Source: Bacteroidia bacterium (GTDB lineage: Bacteria > Bacteroidota > Bacteroidia > Cytophagales > Cyclobacteriaceae). Taken from it: a stretch of DNA of 64,000 nt. Position numbers and translations under genes: made by a program. The notes under the pieces were generated by a model. That model had not been told where the DNA came from, did no database searches, and worked only from the letters and a program-made list of their open reading frames with translations. Shown here one piece after another: positions 17,071-29,200 of the stretch; the first letter of the stretch is position 1, and each line of letters starts with the position of its first letter. The stretch covers positions 1 through 64,000 of the forward strand of contig JAUILA010000028.1 in NCBI GenBank assembly GCA_030432655.1. The letters are read 5' to 3'.

Positions 17071-19422
17071 ATGATCCGTAACTATTTCGCCATAGCACTC
17101 AGGCATATGCTGCGGGACACCCGCACAACCGCCATTAATATTGTCGGGCTTACAATCGGAATTGCTGCTTTTTTTCTGATCATGCTCTGGGTTAATTACC
17201 AGGTGAATTATGATTCATTTCATAAAAACCTTTCCTCGATCTACACCATCATGGCCGACAGGTCGCAGGATACCCGGGTGTCAATTGAGCCAAATACACC
17301 TTATGCCCTCGCAGAAGTCATCCGGGACCAATCCGGAATACAGCGGATTGCCAGGCTGATCAGTCAGCAGGACATTCTTCTTGTCTCCGAGGATCATAAA
17401 CAGGAGGAATTCCTGCATTTTACGGATCCTGAATTCCTGGAGATATTTTCATTTGAAACGCTGGCTTCGGTTACACCAACGCCGTTAACGGACCCTAATT
17501 CAGTCGTACTGACGAAATCTGCTTACGCCAGGTACTTTGGAGATCAGCCGCTTACGGGTCAGGTGCTTCACATGAAATCATGGGGATTCGAGAAGGATTT
17601 GAAGGTTACGGCCATCCTGGATGATCCTCCGGCCAATTCTTCGATCCAGTTTACTTTTCTGCTTCCTATCAAGCTCCTTGCAGATAACCATGAGTGGATG
17701 ACAAGCTGGGGAACGGCTTCCCTGATTACCTACGTACAAATAAATGAAGACTCAAATCCGTCTGACGTAACAGCACAGATCAGAAACGTTCCGGGGCAGC
17801 ATCACTCCTGGGTTTATGAACTGTTTCTTTTTCCTTTTAGTAAAAACCACCTGTATAATGTGTTCAACGACCGGCAGGGAACCGGGCGGATCATATATAT
17901 TTACATATTCACCGGAGCGGCTTTCCTGATCCTGGTGCTGGCATGTATTAATTTCACCAACCTCGCGACCGCCCAGGCAGGACGGCGTGCACGGGAGATT
18001 GGTGTGAGAAAGACAATGGGCGCACAATCCGGCAATATACGCATCCAGGTAATGCTGGAGGGGGTGATAGTGGCTTTGGTATCGGCCGTTTTTGCGCTCA
18101 CGCTGATTCAGTTAATTCTCCCATACTATAATGACCTCCTGAACACGCAGTTTGAGGCTGGCTGGATCTCTCTGAAATATATTATGCTTATTACGGGTAC
18201 CGCACTGGTCACGGGACTGCTTGCCGCTATTTATCCAGCCGTGGTCTACGCGCGGTTTAACCCGTCACGGGTCCTCAAAAGCAGTTATGCTTCCGGTACA
18301 AAATTGCACTGGAGCAAGCAGGCGCTGCTTGTTTTTCAGCTTGTCATTTCGGTGGTGATGATCAGTGCCGCAATTGTGGTTTTCCGCCAGGTAAACTATC
18401 TGAACGACACGCCACTCGGATTTGAGAAAAATAACCTGATGTATTTTTACATTCACGAAAATGGTGCGTATGAACATCATGCTGACTTTGCCAACCGGCT
18501 CAGGCAGTCGCCGGATATCGAAGAGGTGACCTTTCTTAACCAGAATCCGTTACAGGTATACCAGACCTCGGGAGATCCTGACTGGGAAGGTAAAAATCCG
18601 GAAATATCTTATGCCCCTTTTTCATTTATCGATGCCGATTATGATGTGGAGAAGGTACTGCACCTTGAAATAACAGAAGGAAGATCTTTTGACCGGACTA
18701 TTGCTTCGGATACCGCCAGTTTCATTGTAAACGAACGGGCCGCGGCCATGATGGGGGGAGATGTCATTGGGAAGAGTATGGAGTTCTGGGACAAGAAAGG
18801 CAGCATTATAGGTGTCTTCCGGGATTTTCATCACCTTTCGCTGCACAATGAGATCAGACCCATGATCATCCGTTACTGGCGCGGCAATACCAATATGGTT
18901 TTCCTGCGGGTGGAAGATCACCTGCCGGAAACGATTGAATATATTAAATCCGTTTACAGCACCTATGAGGCTGAATACCCATTCTCCTACAATTTCGTGG
19001 ATGAGGAATTCGAAAGAATGTACACAGCTGAAAAGCAGATCAGGTCACTGGCGGTACTTTTTGCTGTCATGTCAGTGCTGATAGCGGCACTTGGACTCTA
19101 CGGGCTCGTTTCTTATGTGCTACAGGGACAAGTGAAGACGATCGGTATCCGAAAGGTCATGGGCGCGACCACCAGGCAGGTGACAGGTATGTTTCTGTTC
19201 CGCTTTTCACTCTGGATCATTTATGCGCTGCTCGTGGCACTTCCGGTTAGTTATTTCCTTCTTCGTTCCTGGCTCACCAATTTCGCCTACAGAGTGGGGG
19301 TCGGTCCGGCAGATTTTATCACCGGAGCGGCTATCATAATGCTAATCACTTTCCTGACGATTTTCAGCCGTGTTGTTCGCGCCGCTTCCACAAACCCGGC
19401 AGAAACATTAAAGAACGAGTAG
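17071..19422 (+). CDS. FtsX/MacB-like ABC permease (second of pair)
   Basis: 783 residues, same overall plan as its neighbour: TM1 (INIVGLTIGIAAFFLIMLWV), periplasmic MacB domain, helices with RRAREIGVRKTMGA, a second module, and the terminal three helices with VKTIGIRKVMGAT. The C-terminus TNPAETLKNE matches the family ending. It starts 2 bp after the first permease and is certainly in the same operon. The two are divergent paralogues, not a recent duplication, because identity is limited to the family motifs. The pair could work as a heterodimer with an ATPase encoded elsewhere. Confidence 0.92.
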   Translation: MIRNYFAIALRHMLRDTRTTAINIVGLTIGIAAFFLIMLWVNYQVNYDSFHKNLSSIYTIMADRSQDTRVSIEPNTPYALAEVIRDQSGIQRIARLISQQDILLVSEDHKQEEFLHFTDPEFLEIFSFETLASVTPTPLTDPNSVVLTKSAYARYFGDQPLTGQVLHMKSWGFEKDLKVTAILDDPPANSSIQFTFLLPIKLLADNHEWMTSWGTASLITYVQINEDSNPSDVTAQIRNVPGQHHSWVYELFLFPFSKNHLYNVFNDRQGTGRIIYIYIFTGAAFLILVLACINFTNLATAQAGRRAREIGVRKTMGAQSGNIRIQVMLEGVIVALVSAVFALTLIQLILPYYNDLLNTQFEAGWISLKYIMLITGTALVTGLLAAIYPAVVYARFNPSRVLKSSYASGTKLHWSKQALLVFQLVISVVMISAAIVVFRQVNYLNDTPLGFEKNNLMYFYIHENGAYEHHADFANRLRQSPDIEEVTFLNQNPLQVYQTSGDPDWEGKNPEISYAPFSFIDADYDVEKVLHLEITEGRSFDRTIASDTASFIVNERAAAMMGGDVIGKSMEFWDKKGSIIGVFRDFHHLSLHNEIRPMIIRYWRGNTNMVFLRVEDHLPETIEYIKSVYSTYEAEYPFSYNFVDEEFERMYTAEKQIRSLAVLFAVMSVLIAALGLYGLVSYVLQGQVKTIGIRKVMGATTRQVTGMFLFRFSLWIIYALLVALPVSYFLLRSWLTNFAYRVGVGPADFITGAAIIMLITFLTIFSRVVRAASTNPAETLKNE

Positions 19423-19535
19423 GCAGGTTGCAACCTGAAAAAGGAGACGAAAGGCAGAAAACGGCGGGATAAAGCGGGAAAAGCTTAAAAAATTTATGGA
19501 AGTGGATTATCTTGTGGTAAAATCTGCCCTTACCA

Positions 19536-21224
19536 ATGAAGCAAACAATCCCTGCCCTTATCGCTGCAATCTCATGGTTTCTGTTATCAGGCTGTACTTC
19601 CGAGCCTGAAAACGGAGAGAATACGGTACAGGAACGGCCCAATATCATTTTCATCATGTCGGACGACCATGCGTACCAGGCGATTTCCGCCTATGACAAT
19701 TCATTGATTGAGACTCCGAACATTGACCGCATTGCAGAAATGGGTATGCTGTTCACCAACGCCAGTGTTACAAATTCCATTTGCGCTCCTTCCCGGGCGA
19801 CTATTCTCACCGGAAAGCATTCTCACATCAATGGCAAGATCGACAACCATTTTCCGTTTGATACAACCAATGTTACGTTTCCCCAGATTCTGCAGGAGGC
19901 AGGCTATCAGACAGCCATGTTTGGCAAGCTGCACTTTGGGAACAACCCGAAAGGTTTTGACCAGTTTAAAATATTACCAGGACAGGGAGCGTATTACAAC
20001 CCTGATTTTATTACCAAGGAGGAGGGAAGGATCAACATTAAAGGGTATACAACCGACATCATTACGGACATGACCCTCGACTGGTTTGACAACGAACGTG
20101 ATCCGGAGAAACCTTTTTTGCTGATGTACCTGCACAAGGCACCACACCGTTCATGGCTGATGGCGGAACGGCATATGGAAGAATTTCTTGGTAAAACATT
20201 TCCGGTACCGGAAACACTCTTTGATGATTATGCAGAACGGCCGGCAGCCGATGAGGCGGAAATGAGCATTTTAAAACATATGAGCTGGGCAGGTGATTCC
20301 AAGATTTTTCCGGAAGTCATGGACGAAATGAACCTGGATGAGATCGGGATCGACAAGCTCCGGTTTGAATATGCCACCAATCGCTTTGACTCCGCGCAAC
20401 TGGCCGCGTTTAAAACGGCCTACGAACCAATGAACCGTGAATTTGCTTCTGCCTATCCGGAGATGAATGAGGAAGAACTCATGAAATGGCGTTATCAGCG
20501 CTATATGCAGGATTACCTGGGCACCATTAAAGCGGTGGATGAGAATGTCGGGCGGCTGATGGATTACCTTGAGGCCAATAACCTGATGGAAAATACGATA
20601 ATTGTATATACCTCAGACCAGGGATTTTACCTTGGCGAACATGGCTGGTTTGACAAGCGATTTGTCTATGACGAATCATTCAAAACACCGCTGATCGTTG
20701 CCTGGCCCGGTAAAGTCCAGGCCGGGTCGAGTTCTGATGAAATGGTACAGAACCTGGATTTTGCCCAGACATTTCTTGACGCAGCAGGCGTAGAGGCACC
20801 CGCTGATATGCAAGGGGAGAGCCTGTTGCCAATCCTGACCGGTAAGATGGAGGACTGGACTCGTGAAGCTGTATACTATCATTATTATGAGTACCCGGCC
20901 GAACATATGGTTAACCGCCACTATGCCATTGTGACCAAAGAGTATAAACTGATTCATTATTATTTTGACCTGGATTACTGGGAACTGATTGACCGGAAGA
21001 AAGATCCGAAAGAATTAAGCAATTTCTATGATGATCCGGAATATGCGGAAGTACAGGAGCGGCTGCACACTGAACTTGATCAGATCCGTGAAAAATACGG
21101 GGACAGTGATTCTCTGAGTCAGCATTATATAGACGTGTTTATGGATGATGTGCAGGAGAATGGAATTTTTGGTGTGAACGAGCAAAGGCTGGATGAAATC
21201 ATTGAGAAAAGAGAAAATCAGTAA
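19536..21224 (+). CDS. Formylglycine-dependent sulfatase, lipoprotein
   Basis: 562 residues. A lipoprotein signal (lipid Cys20, WFLLSGC) precedes a type S1 sulfatase domain. The metal-binding IIFIMSDDHAYQA opening, the modification site Cys83 in SICAPSRATILTGKH (Cys converted to formylglycine), TAMFGKLHFG, YTSDQGFYLGEHGWFDKR and the C-terminal DUF4976-like region (ADMQGESLLPIL; YKLIHYY) are all present. The Cys-type site needs the formylglycine-generating enzyme or anSME, not encoded here. Likely removes sulfate from a sulfated polysaccharide or glycan at the cell surface, but the substrate is unknown. No PUL partner is adjacent. Confidence 0.93.
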   Translation: MKQTIPALIAAISWFLLSGCTSEPENGENTVQERPNIIFIMSDDHAYQAISAYDNSLIETPNIDRIAEMGMLFTNASVTNSICAPSRATILTGKHSHINGKIDNHFPFDTTNVTFPQILQEAGYQTAMFGKLHFGNNPKGFDQFKILPGQGAYYNPDFITKEEGRINIKGYTTDIITDMTLDWFDNERDPEKPFLLMYLHKAPHRSWLMAERHMEEFLGKTFPVPETLFDDYAERPAADEAEMSILKHMSWAGDSKIFPEVMDEMNLDEIGIDKLRFEYATNRFDSAQLAAFKTAYEPMNREFASAYPEMNEEELMKWRYQRYMQDYLGTIKAVDENVGRLMDYLEANNLMENTIIVYTSDQGFYLGEHGWFDKRFVYDESFKTPLIVAWPGKVQAGSSSDEMVQNLDFAQTFLDAAGVEAPADMQGESLLPILTGKMEDWTREAVYYHYYEYPAEHMVNRHYAIVTKEYKLIHYYFDLDYWELIDRKKDPKELSNFYDDPEYAEVQERLHTELDQIREKYGDSDSLSQHYIDVFMDDVQENGIFGVNEQRLDEIIEKRENQ

Positions 21225-21287
21225 TGATGCAATCCTGATTTTACACCGGACTGAAACCTTTTATTCGAATTTCATGTCTTAATCATA

Positions 21288-22304
21288 ATGAAGAAGATCA
21301 AAAAATATCTATGGATTCTCTCTGCAGCCTTCCTGATTGTATTTCTTCTTGTGGTTGTCAATCAGCTGATTGCACTCTACGCCAACCTGGTTACGGTGAG
21401 TCCTCTGCTTGCGCAGGGCGTTGTCGGGGTCATTGGTATTGTTCTTCTAATTTTGCTAATAAGTCCTGTCGTGATGATTCTGCGTCTTCCAAAGACGCTT
21501 AAAACCCCTGACTCGGACGATGAATTACCTGCCTACAAGAATCAATTACGGACCAGAATGGCTGCCAATAAACGCATACGATCTGCCGGAATAAACGTAT
21601 ACGAGGAAGATGGTTTTAAGAAGGCGCAAATCTACCTGGATGGTGAGGCGAGGAAAGTAATTGAAAACACTGCCAGCAGTGTGTTTCTTACAACAGCAGT
21701 ATCTCAAAACGGAAAGCTGGATGCCATTACTGTGCTCGTAACCCAGACCAGGATGGTCTGGAGAATAGCCCATATCTACTGGCAGCGACCTTCGCTGAAG
21801 GACATGACCACCCTGTACGCCAATGTGGGAGCAACCGCCCTGCTGGCTTCTGAAATCGAGGACCTTGATATTACCCGGCAGGTTGAACCGATAATAAACT
21901 CCCTGCTAAACAGCCCGGGGCGATCAATTCCGGTCGTTGGCCATGCCGCACACATTATCACCGATTCCATCCTGGAAGGATCAACGAACGCTTATCTTAC
22001 CCTTCGGGTTGGGGTAGTGGCACAGCGGTATTGCGGACAGGTGGATGTAACAGATCGCAAATCAATACGTGCCAACAGTTATGTCGTGGCGGCCTCTATG
22101 CTGAGGTCAATTGTCATGCGGTCATCCGGGCAGGTGGTGAGCAGTATCATGCGTGCAGTGAAGGACGCAGGAAAACGTAGTGTGCAATCCGGTATTGATG
22201 CCATTGGAAAGGCAGGAGGCAAGGTACGCGACGGGGTGACCGGAGTTGTTAAAAAGATGACCGGATCCTCTTCTTCCCAGAAGGAGATCAGCCAGCCTGA
22301 TTAG
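21288..22304 (+). CDS. DUF697-domain membrane protein
   Basis: 338 residues. Two N-terminal transmembrane helices (about 8-30 and 42-66) are followed by a DUF697-like region: FLTTAVSQNGKLDAITVLVTQTRMVWRIAHIYWQRPS and the Tyr-Ala-Asn-Val-Gly segment continuing to TLRVGVVAQRYC are characteristic. DUF697 modules occur with small GTPases (YcjX/YcjF, Era-like), but no GTPase gene is adjacent. The C-terminal ~60 residues are Gly/Lys/Ser-rich and probably disordered. It ends convergently with the PorP gene, overlapping its stop by 4 bp. Confidence 0.8.
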   Translation: MKKIKKYLWILSAAFLIVFLLVVVNQLIALYANLVTVSPLLAQGVVGVIGIVLLILLISPVVMILRLPKTLKTPDSDDELPAYKNQLRTRMAANKRIRSAGINVYEEDGFKKAQIYLDGEARKVIENTASSVFLTTAVSQNGKLDAITVLVTQTRMVWRIAHIYWQRPSLKDMTTLYANVGATALLASEIEDLDITRQVEPIINSLLNSPGRSIPVVGHAAHIITDSILEGSTNAYLTLRVGVVAQRYCGQVDVTDRKSIRANSYVVAASMLRSIVMRSSGQVVSSIMRAVKDAGKRSVQSGIDAIGKAGGKVRDGVTGVVKKMTGSSSSQKEISQPD

Positions 22305-23245
22305 TGCTCATAGAAAGAGGGACACTCTACACTTCCATGGAATTTTCTGATCCTGACACGATAATTCAGCATAAATTCATGTGTACCCTTTGAAAACTGG
22401 TTCAGATCTGAAGTAGTCCAGTCGTACGAATAACCGAAATGGAACTGATCACTTAATTTCAGGCTCATATAGGTTATGACCGCGTCAATGTTCCGGTAGG
22501 ATACACCCAGGCTGAATACGTCATTAAGGATCAAATCCAGGTTTACATCCAGACTCAGCGGTTGTTGTTCCTGGGCACGTATCAGGACACTTGGATGTAA
22601 GACAGCTGTCCTCATCCGGTTGATCGGCAAAAACGCGCCGACATTCAGGTAATAATAGCGTGCTTCCTTGATCGCGGTAAATACCGTTTCCAGGTTATTC
22701 TCCACTTTGGTATTCAGGAGAAAGGGAATCGAAAATCCGGCATAGAGCTTTTTCGTCTGGTAATAAACACCCGCACCGAAGTTCGGTCTGATCTTATTGT
22801 TAAAGTTTACAAACGACCCATCGCTGAAATCATCAAGGTTAAGTTCGCTGTAATCTGCCGAAACCAGGCTGAAACCTGCCTGAAGGCCAAATGAAAGTTT
22901 CCATTCCGGGGTCCGGATGCTGTAAGAGTAGGCACCGAACATACTGGTATTGGTATAGCTGCCAATTTTGTCACTGGTAATCAGCATTCCCACACCGACA
23001 CTGGGTCGACCCAGAGTTGAGTGCATGCTTAAGGAGGCCGTTCTTGGCGCTCCGTCCAGGTTTACCCACTGATTGCGAAACATGGCGGTGGCGCTAAGCT
23101 GCACATGGCTGCCCGCATAGGCCGGGTTAATTACCAGCGGATTAAACAGATACTGGGAATAAACAGGATATTGCTGGCCATGGGTCGTTTGGGTGAAAAA
23201 ACAGGCGCACCCGAGTAGTATAAAAAATATGGCTCTTTTCATCAT
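22301..23245 (-). CDS. PorP/SprF-family type IX secretion outer-membrane protein
   Basis: 314 residues with a signal peptide (cleaved near THGQQYPVYSQ) and the family opening QYPVYSQYLFNPLVINPAYAGSH, followed by NQWVNLDGAPRTASLSMHS and repeated beta-strands of a 14-strand-type barrel. SprF/PorP proteins are paired with long T9SS-exported surface proteins and are needed for their secretion or attachment. The ATG overlaps the stop of the 2047-aa gene (shared ATGATGA), so it is translationally coupled to it and is almost certainly its partner. It is the last gene of the cassette. Confidence 0.93.
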   Translation of the reverse strand: MMKRAIFFILLGCACFFTQTTHGQQYPVYSQYLFNPLVINPAYAGSHVQLSATAMFRNQWVNLDGAPRTASLSMHSTLGRPSVGVGMLITSDKIGSYTNTSMFGAYSYSIRTPEWKLSFGLQAGFSLVSADYSELNLDDFSDGSFVNFNNKIRPNFGAGVYYQTKKLYAGFSIPFLLNTKVENNLETVFTAIKEARYYYLNVGAFLPINRMRTAVLHPSVLIRAQEQQPLSLDVNLDLILNDVFSLGVSYRNIDAVITYMSLKLSDQFHFGYSYDWTTSDLNQFSKGTHEFMLNYRVRIRKFHGSVECPSFYEH

Positions 23246-26200
23246 TGTACGATTTCAAGGTAACCGGCTAAGGGTTTACTTCCGTCACGTTTGTCAATTA
23301 CATAATAATAGGTACCGTCAGGGAGGTTCTGACCCATCAGACTGATTCCTTTGTTAGAGGTTCCGTCAAAGAACTTCGTGGTATTGTCGTACCCGTCCAT
23401 TTCATAAACCAGTGTTCCGGCACGGTTAAAAATCTTTACTGAATTCAGCGGATAGTCACTGATACACCCGATTCTGAAGAAGTCGTTCTTCTGATCCCCG
23501 TTCCTGGAGATACCATTAAATGCTTCCACATCCGCGATCAATTCGATCGTTTCGGTCACGCTACATCCAAGCAGGGAAGTAACAGTAACCTCGTAGATGC
23601 CGGCAGGTACTTCAGTCAGGTTAGGGCCGTAATAGGTTGAACCATCCTGTGCAGTCCAGACGATCTGGCCGATCTCCACTTCGTTGGTGGTTATAATTTC
23701 GACAAAGCCATCCTCACTGTCACAACCCGGTGCCGTAATTGAATATTCAATAGCAGGGTAGGTAAGTGATTCCTCTACTTCCACCGTTTGCGGACCAACA
23801 AGACATCCTGTGATTTTACTGGTAGCCGTTACCGTATAGAATCCTGCAGGGATGCCTGCCCAGATCTCCCCGGTAAAATCAGGAGTTGCCTTCACGTCTT
23901 CTCCTTCATACCAGTCAAAAATATAGTCCTGGGTGACCCCTTCAACGTTCGCTGCGACTATACCGTTAGGTTCAATACAGCTGGTCTGGTGCTGAAGTGT
24001 AAATGCGGTCAGCGGAGGCAGTACCTGGTCAATTTGCGGAATTTCAACCTGAGCAATGGCATCACATCTGGAGATGTTATCGATAGCCCTTACCGTATAG
24101 GTCATTGCCTTCATTCCGAAAAATTCGCTTCCTGTATAAACCGGGGTTCCGGTCACCATATCTCCTTCGTACCATTCGAAGGTATACCCTACGTGCTCTC
24201 CGTTAACCGTTGCCCGCGCAACTCCATCAGCAAGGCTGTCTTCACAGGCAATATTACCGGCCAGAACTTCCGTCATAATTTCAGGATAAATCTGATCAGA
24301 AAGAATAGAAACTGTGGAATCAACCGTACAGAATGCATCAGACATATCTGTTGCGGTGATCGTGTAATCGCCCATTCCAACACCAGTAACGTTTTTACCG
24401 GTATAGGCCGTGCCACCTGGTCCGGACCAGTTGTAGTTATAATTATTGCTGAAACCGGAAGTGATGGTAGCGAACAGTGTTCCGTCAGGATTCAACTCGT
24501 CACAGCTTGTCAGCGGTGTGACGGATGCTGTCAGCCTGATAGGGACTACCTCCCGGATCAGTTCATAGGTTACATTTGTACGACACTGAGTGTCACGATT
24601 GATTGCTTCAATGTTATAGGCTTTCTGGTCGCCGGTGAAGTTTCCATTAACGGTCAGGTCATCAAACCTTGAGAGGTTAGCTGCAGCACCAATTACAGCG
24701 CCGTTATGATCATTCTCCCGCCAGATAATATCGTATCCGCTAGGTGCATCTCCCTGGACACCGATCTCTATAAAGCCGGTCAGGTTAACATCCTGCAAAC
24801 ACCTGGTAGGGTTTTCAAATCCGAGCAATTGTATGGTCGGATCATTCAGCGTCTCGTCGTCAATGGTAAATTCTCTTGTAACCCCGCAACCATTTCCGGC
24901 ATTTGACAGCGTTACATAATACGTCCCCGGGGCAAGTCCGGCAATGTTTTGTCCGTTGCCGATTACTGTACCTGACTCATCGCTCCAATCATAGGTATAT
25001 CCGCCTACTGCCACTCCTTCGTCCATGGCCTGGGCGCTTGCGCTTCCCGGGTTCAGGTTGCCTACAGCATCACACGATGTAATATGTACAGGGGTCACAT
25101 CCACTGTCAGGATCGGAATATCATTCTGAATTGCGACAGAAAGGATGTTTTCACAACCAATTGAATTGGTAACTCTTACGGAATAGACGCCGCCTGAAAG
25201 ATTTTCTGCGACCAATCCGCCTGAAGCCGTTGCTCCCACGCTGGTTCCGAGAACCGGTGCAGTAGCAGGGTTCTGGCCTTCAAACCATTCTATGGTATAG
25301 CTTCCGGCAGGCGCGCCGCCATCAATACTCAGTTCAATTGCTCCGTTGTATGGACTACCCTCACAAGCAGAATTATCAGTCTGAGAATTCACGGCAAGTA
25401 CCGGACCCGTGGCGGTTGAACCGATCGCGACGGTCTGTGGAATAGAGGCACAATTGTTAAAACCGGCAGCAGTATTTATGGCAACTACTGTATATTCTCC
25501 GGGCGCATATATCAGCGCAGAGTTGTAGTTGAGTTGTCCGGACGATCCATTCAATGTTTCCAATACCGTCCCTGTTGCATTGGGACCTTCATATATCTCC
25601 ATGATGAAATCAGATTCATCAAGTCCTTTAGTGTCAATGCTGATTTCAAGACCTCCATTAACCGGCTCACACTGTGTTGCATCAATTGGCGTAACCACAA
25701 TTTCATGAAGATCAACAAATTCCAGAATGAATGAGTCGATCGACGAGCATCCGCTTACCGGATCAATGGCTTCGACACTGTAGATGCCAGCCTGAATATC
25801 CGTAAGCGTACTTGTAAATACGTCCGTTTCTGACAGCAGCGGTGAACCACCAAACGGAGGATTACCTTCATACCAGTTTACGATGAATCCCTGGGTATTT
25901 CCTGTTTGTGAAATAGTTACAGACAAGCTTCCTGAACTGTTACAGTCAGAAGGAGGCACCTGGTTGGAGACAACCTGCTGAATATCAATTCCTGGCGTAT
26001 TATTGCCGACTGATACCGTTTGCGCAGAACCAACATCACAACCTGTGGCATTATTCGTGGCAAATACGGTATATGTTCCGGGCAAAAGTTCATCAAGTAC
26101 CGGACCTGTTTCACTGTAATCCGGCGAAGCTTTCACCTGGTCACCATCGTACCAGAAGAAGGTATAATCCGCCGGATCACCTGAATTAACGGTGGCCGAG

Positions 26201-29200
26201 ACAGAACCGTCGAAAGGAGAACAACCCGTTGCATTGGTAGGAGTGGCCGTCAGCTGCGGAATGACTATATTCTGGGTAACAGAAATCTCGGCAGTATCAA
26301 AACAGCCGGTAGCAATATCGGTCAGTTTTACCGTGTAAACACCCGGACCGATCCCGGTAATTGTTTCTCCCTCGCCAACTTTATTGGCAGCAAGGGTGTT
26401 CTGACCCGTAAACCATTCCACCAGGAAATCAGCCGGATTCCCGGTGAATTCAACGGATGCCGATCCATTGAGCAGTGACGGATCACACGCTGTCTGTGGC
26501 ATTGAACTCACATTATCAATTACCGGAGGTATTGACTGGTTGATCACAAACGTGGTATCCCAGGTACATTTTTCATTTATATCTTCCGTTTGTAGCGTGT
26601 AGGTGCCTGCTGCAAGACCTGTAACGCTTGCGCCGTTAAAATCAGCCGTTGGTTTTACGGCAGGACCAATGTACCAGCGGAAATGAGCAGTGTTAGTAGC
26701 TCCGGATACAGTTGCGCTTACACTTCCTGAATTAGCATCCGAACAGATAATATCATTAATAGTAAGCTCAGCAATGGGTCTTTCGGAAAGATCCGGAACC
26801 TCCGCACTCACGACGGTGATACATCCTGAACTTTTCTCGGTTACAAGTACTGTATAAACAATCGGTTCGAGGTCTGCCGCAACGTGTGATGTACTGATGA
26901 TTTCGCCAGTCGTCGTATTATTGCCGACATACCATTCATAAGTATATTTTCCAACTGGCTCACCGCCATCCGCAATTACGCGCAACTTACCATTCGGGTT
27001 CTTACAATTGGTATAGGGCCTTTCCACCACGATCTCCGCACTCAGGTCGGAAGGGATATCGGCGATTGTTACTGTTGCCGGTTCTGACGAACAGCCGGCT
27101 GTTTTGTGCGTGGCAATTACCGTATAGGTACCGGCGGCCAACCCGTTGTAGGTGGCTCCGGAGAATACAGGTGCTCCGCTGGTGTCGGTTCCATCGTACC
27201 AGTCAAATATGTAATCAGATGTCTCCTCATTCCCGTTGACCAGGCGATATGCCCGCGCCGAACCGTTGGCCGGAGCCGTTGAACCAAAACACAACTGGTT
27301 ATCCGTAGCAACGGTTTCCAGGGCGAATGGGAGCGGGGTAATGTCAATACTTTCTATGTTATTAAAATAGTCGCATTCCAGAAAATCGGTATTTGGCAGG
27401 CTTACCGGAGTCGGGATGGACGTTCCGTTATCGTTCAATACCATATACAGGGTGAACGCAGATCCAGGTCCGGTAATAGTCATGTCAGGAACCTGAAGTG
27501 AATCGCCTGAGTTAAGGTTGTTGACGGTAAAATATTCAGTTTGCAGGTAAGTGGCACCCGGCTGCATAGGATCACCGGCGTAAAATGAAATGGGAACATT
27601 TCCGGCAAGACTGGCATCGCCCGTATTAGCTATTTTAAATGACAGGGTAAAATCCCTTTCCGGACAGGTAGGGTCTGAGGCCACCAAATCTGTCTGAACA
27701 AATGCAATATCCGGCGCAATATAAGTCGGACAGCCCTCAGAATTGATAAACGGAGACTGATTAAGGAATGTATTTAGTGGCCTGTTCGGTCCCACTGTAC
27801 AATTCCCGCTTGACCATACCAGGTGATGCTTCTGCATATTTCTGGGTATTGTGAGGTCATCATTTACGTTCACGTTGAAGTACCCGTGCTGATTCCAGAC
27901 ACGACGGGCTGGTACCCAGGGCTCTGAATTTGACTTAAAAACACGGAGGTGTGAATATCTGGAATACCCCAGATTACAGAAGTTTGCAGAAGAGGCAACA
28001 TCATCAAACCCACAGGGCACGCATATTTCCGTAGAGCCGTCAGCATCCACGTCCGCCACGATCGGGTATTCCCTGTTTGTCCTGGACACACATGTCTGTT
28101 GATTATATACGGTTCCATCAGCCCCGTTAATAATGTAGATATAGCGTTCATCACGGTAAACCACTTCAGAACTTCCGTCCCCGTTAAAATCAAAAAGGGT
28201 ACATCCTGTATATCCGGAGGTTTCTTCGTTAATGATCACGCGCCACAGCAGTGTCATATCTTCCCTAAGAGCGTATAAATAGCGACCTGAGACAAACGCC
28301 GCATTGAGCTGGCCGTCCCCGTCCAGGTCGGCGATATTGATACGGCCGGTACCATTAACCCAGCCATTGGTGTAGTAATTTCCTGGTCCGCTGTTCTGAC
28401 AGGAAAGGGACAGCGTCAGGTTGGGAATCGGGTCAATAAACGTAGAGACGTTATTATTGTGAACATCCCAGAAATAAACCGTTGTATTCTGGTTTTGCCC
28501 ACCGTCTGATCCGACGAGCAACACATCCAGATACCCATCCAGATTGTAATCGGCTACGGAAGTACCATCATTTGTACTCCTGCGGTAATAATCAGGAATT
28601 CTGGCCAGTTCGGTAAGTGTTCCTGAATTGTCCGTACCGGCGCCCAGGTTTACCCCGTAAATAATACCGCCGATAATAAGTTCAAGGTCCTCATCGCCGA
28701 GAATATCCACAGCTGTCGGACCGGCATTCACATTATTCCAGTTGTTACCATATACAATGCGGGTTCCTGTTTCAGCATCCCGGATCTCGTTTTTCAGGTA
28801 TAATTCAACTCGCCCGTCCCGGTTAAAATCAGCGAGGCCGTAGTTGCCCGGATCACCGATAATTTGCTCACGCCACAATTCATTAAGCTGGCAGTCGTAA
28901 GAGATAATGTAATCATTTCCATTTCTTCTGCCCCAGAAAAAGATCTCACCGCAATTGTCATCATTAATGTTGGCAATGGCCGCGGCCCACCTGGGGTCCC
29001 AGTTAACCTGCTGCGAATACTTAATGCTTCCATCATCCCCGTTAAGGATGTATATATGATCATTATACCTGTTATTGGAGACAATTTCCGGCACACCATC
29101 CCGATCCAGATCGCCAATGGCAATCCGGCCAAGGTGATTGGCGGTTTCATTGGGTGAACTGAAATCCAGTGTCATAGTGAAGTCCGGAAAACTGCTTGGT

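Noticed and set aside
23788-24672. 294-residue plus-strand frame inside the 2047-aa gene
   Set aside because: A shadow frame of the minus-strand repeat region; Cys/Arg-rich and without any domain.
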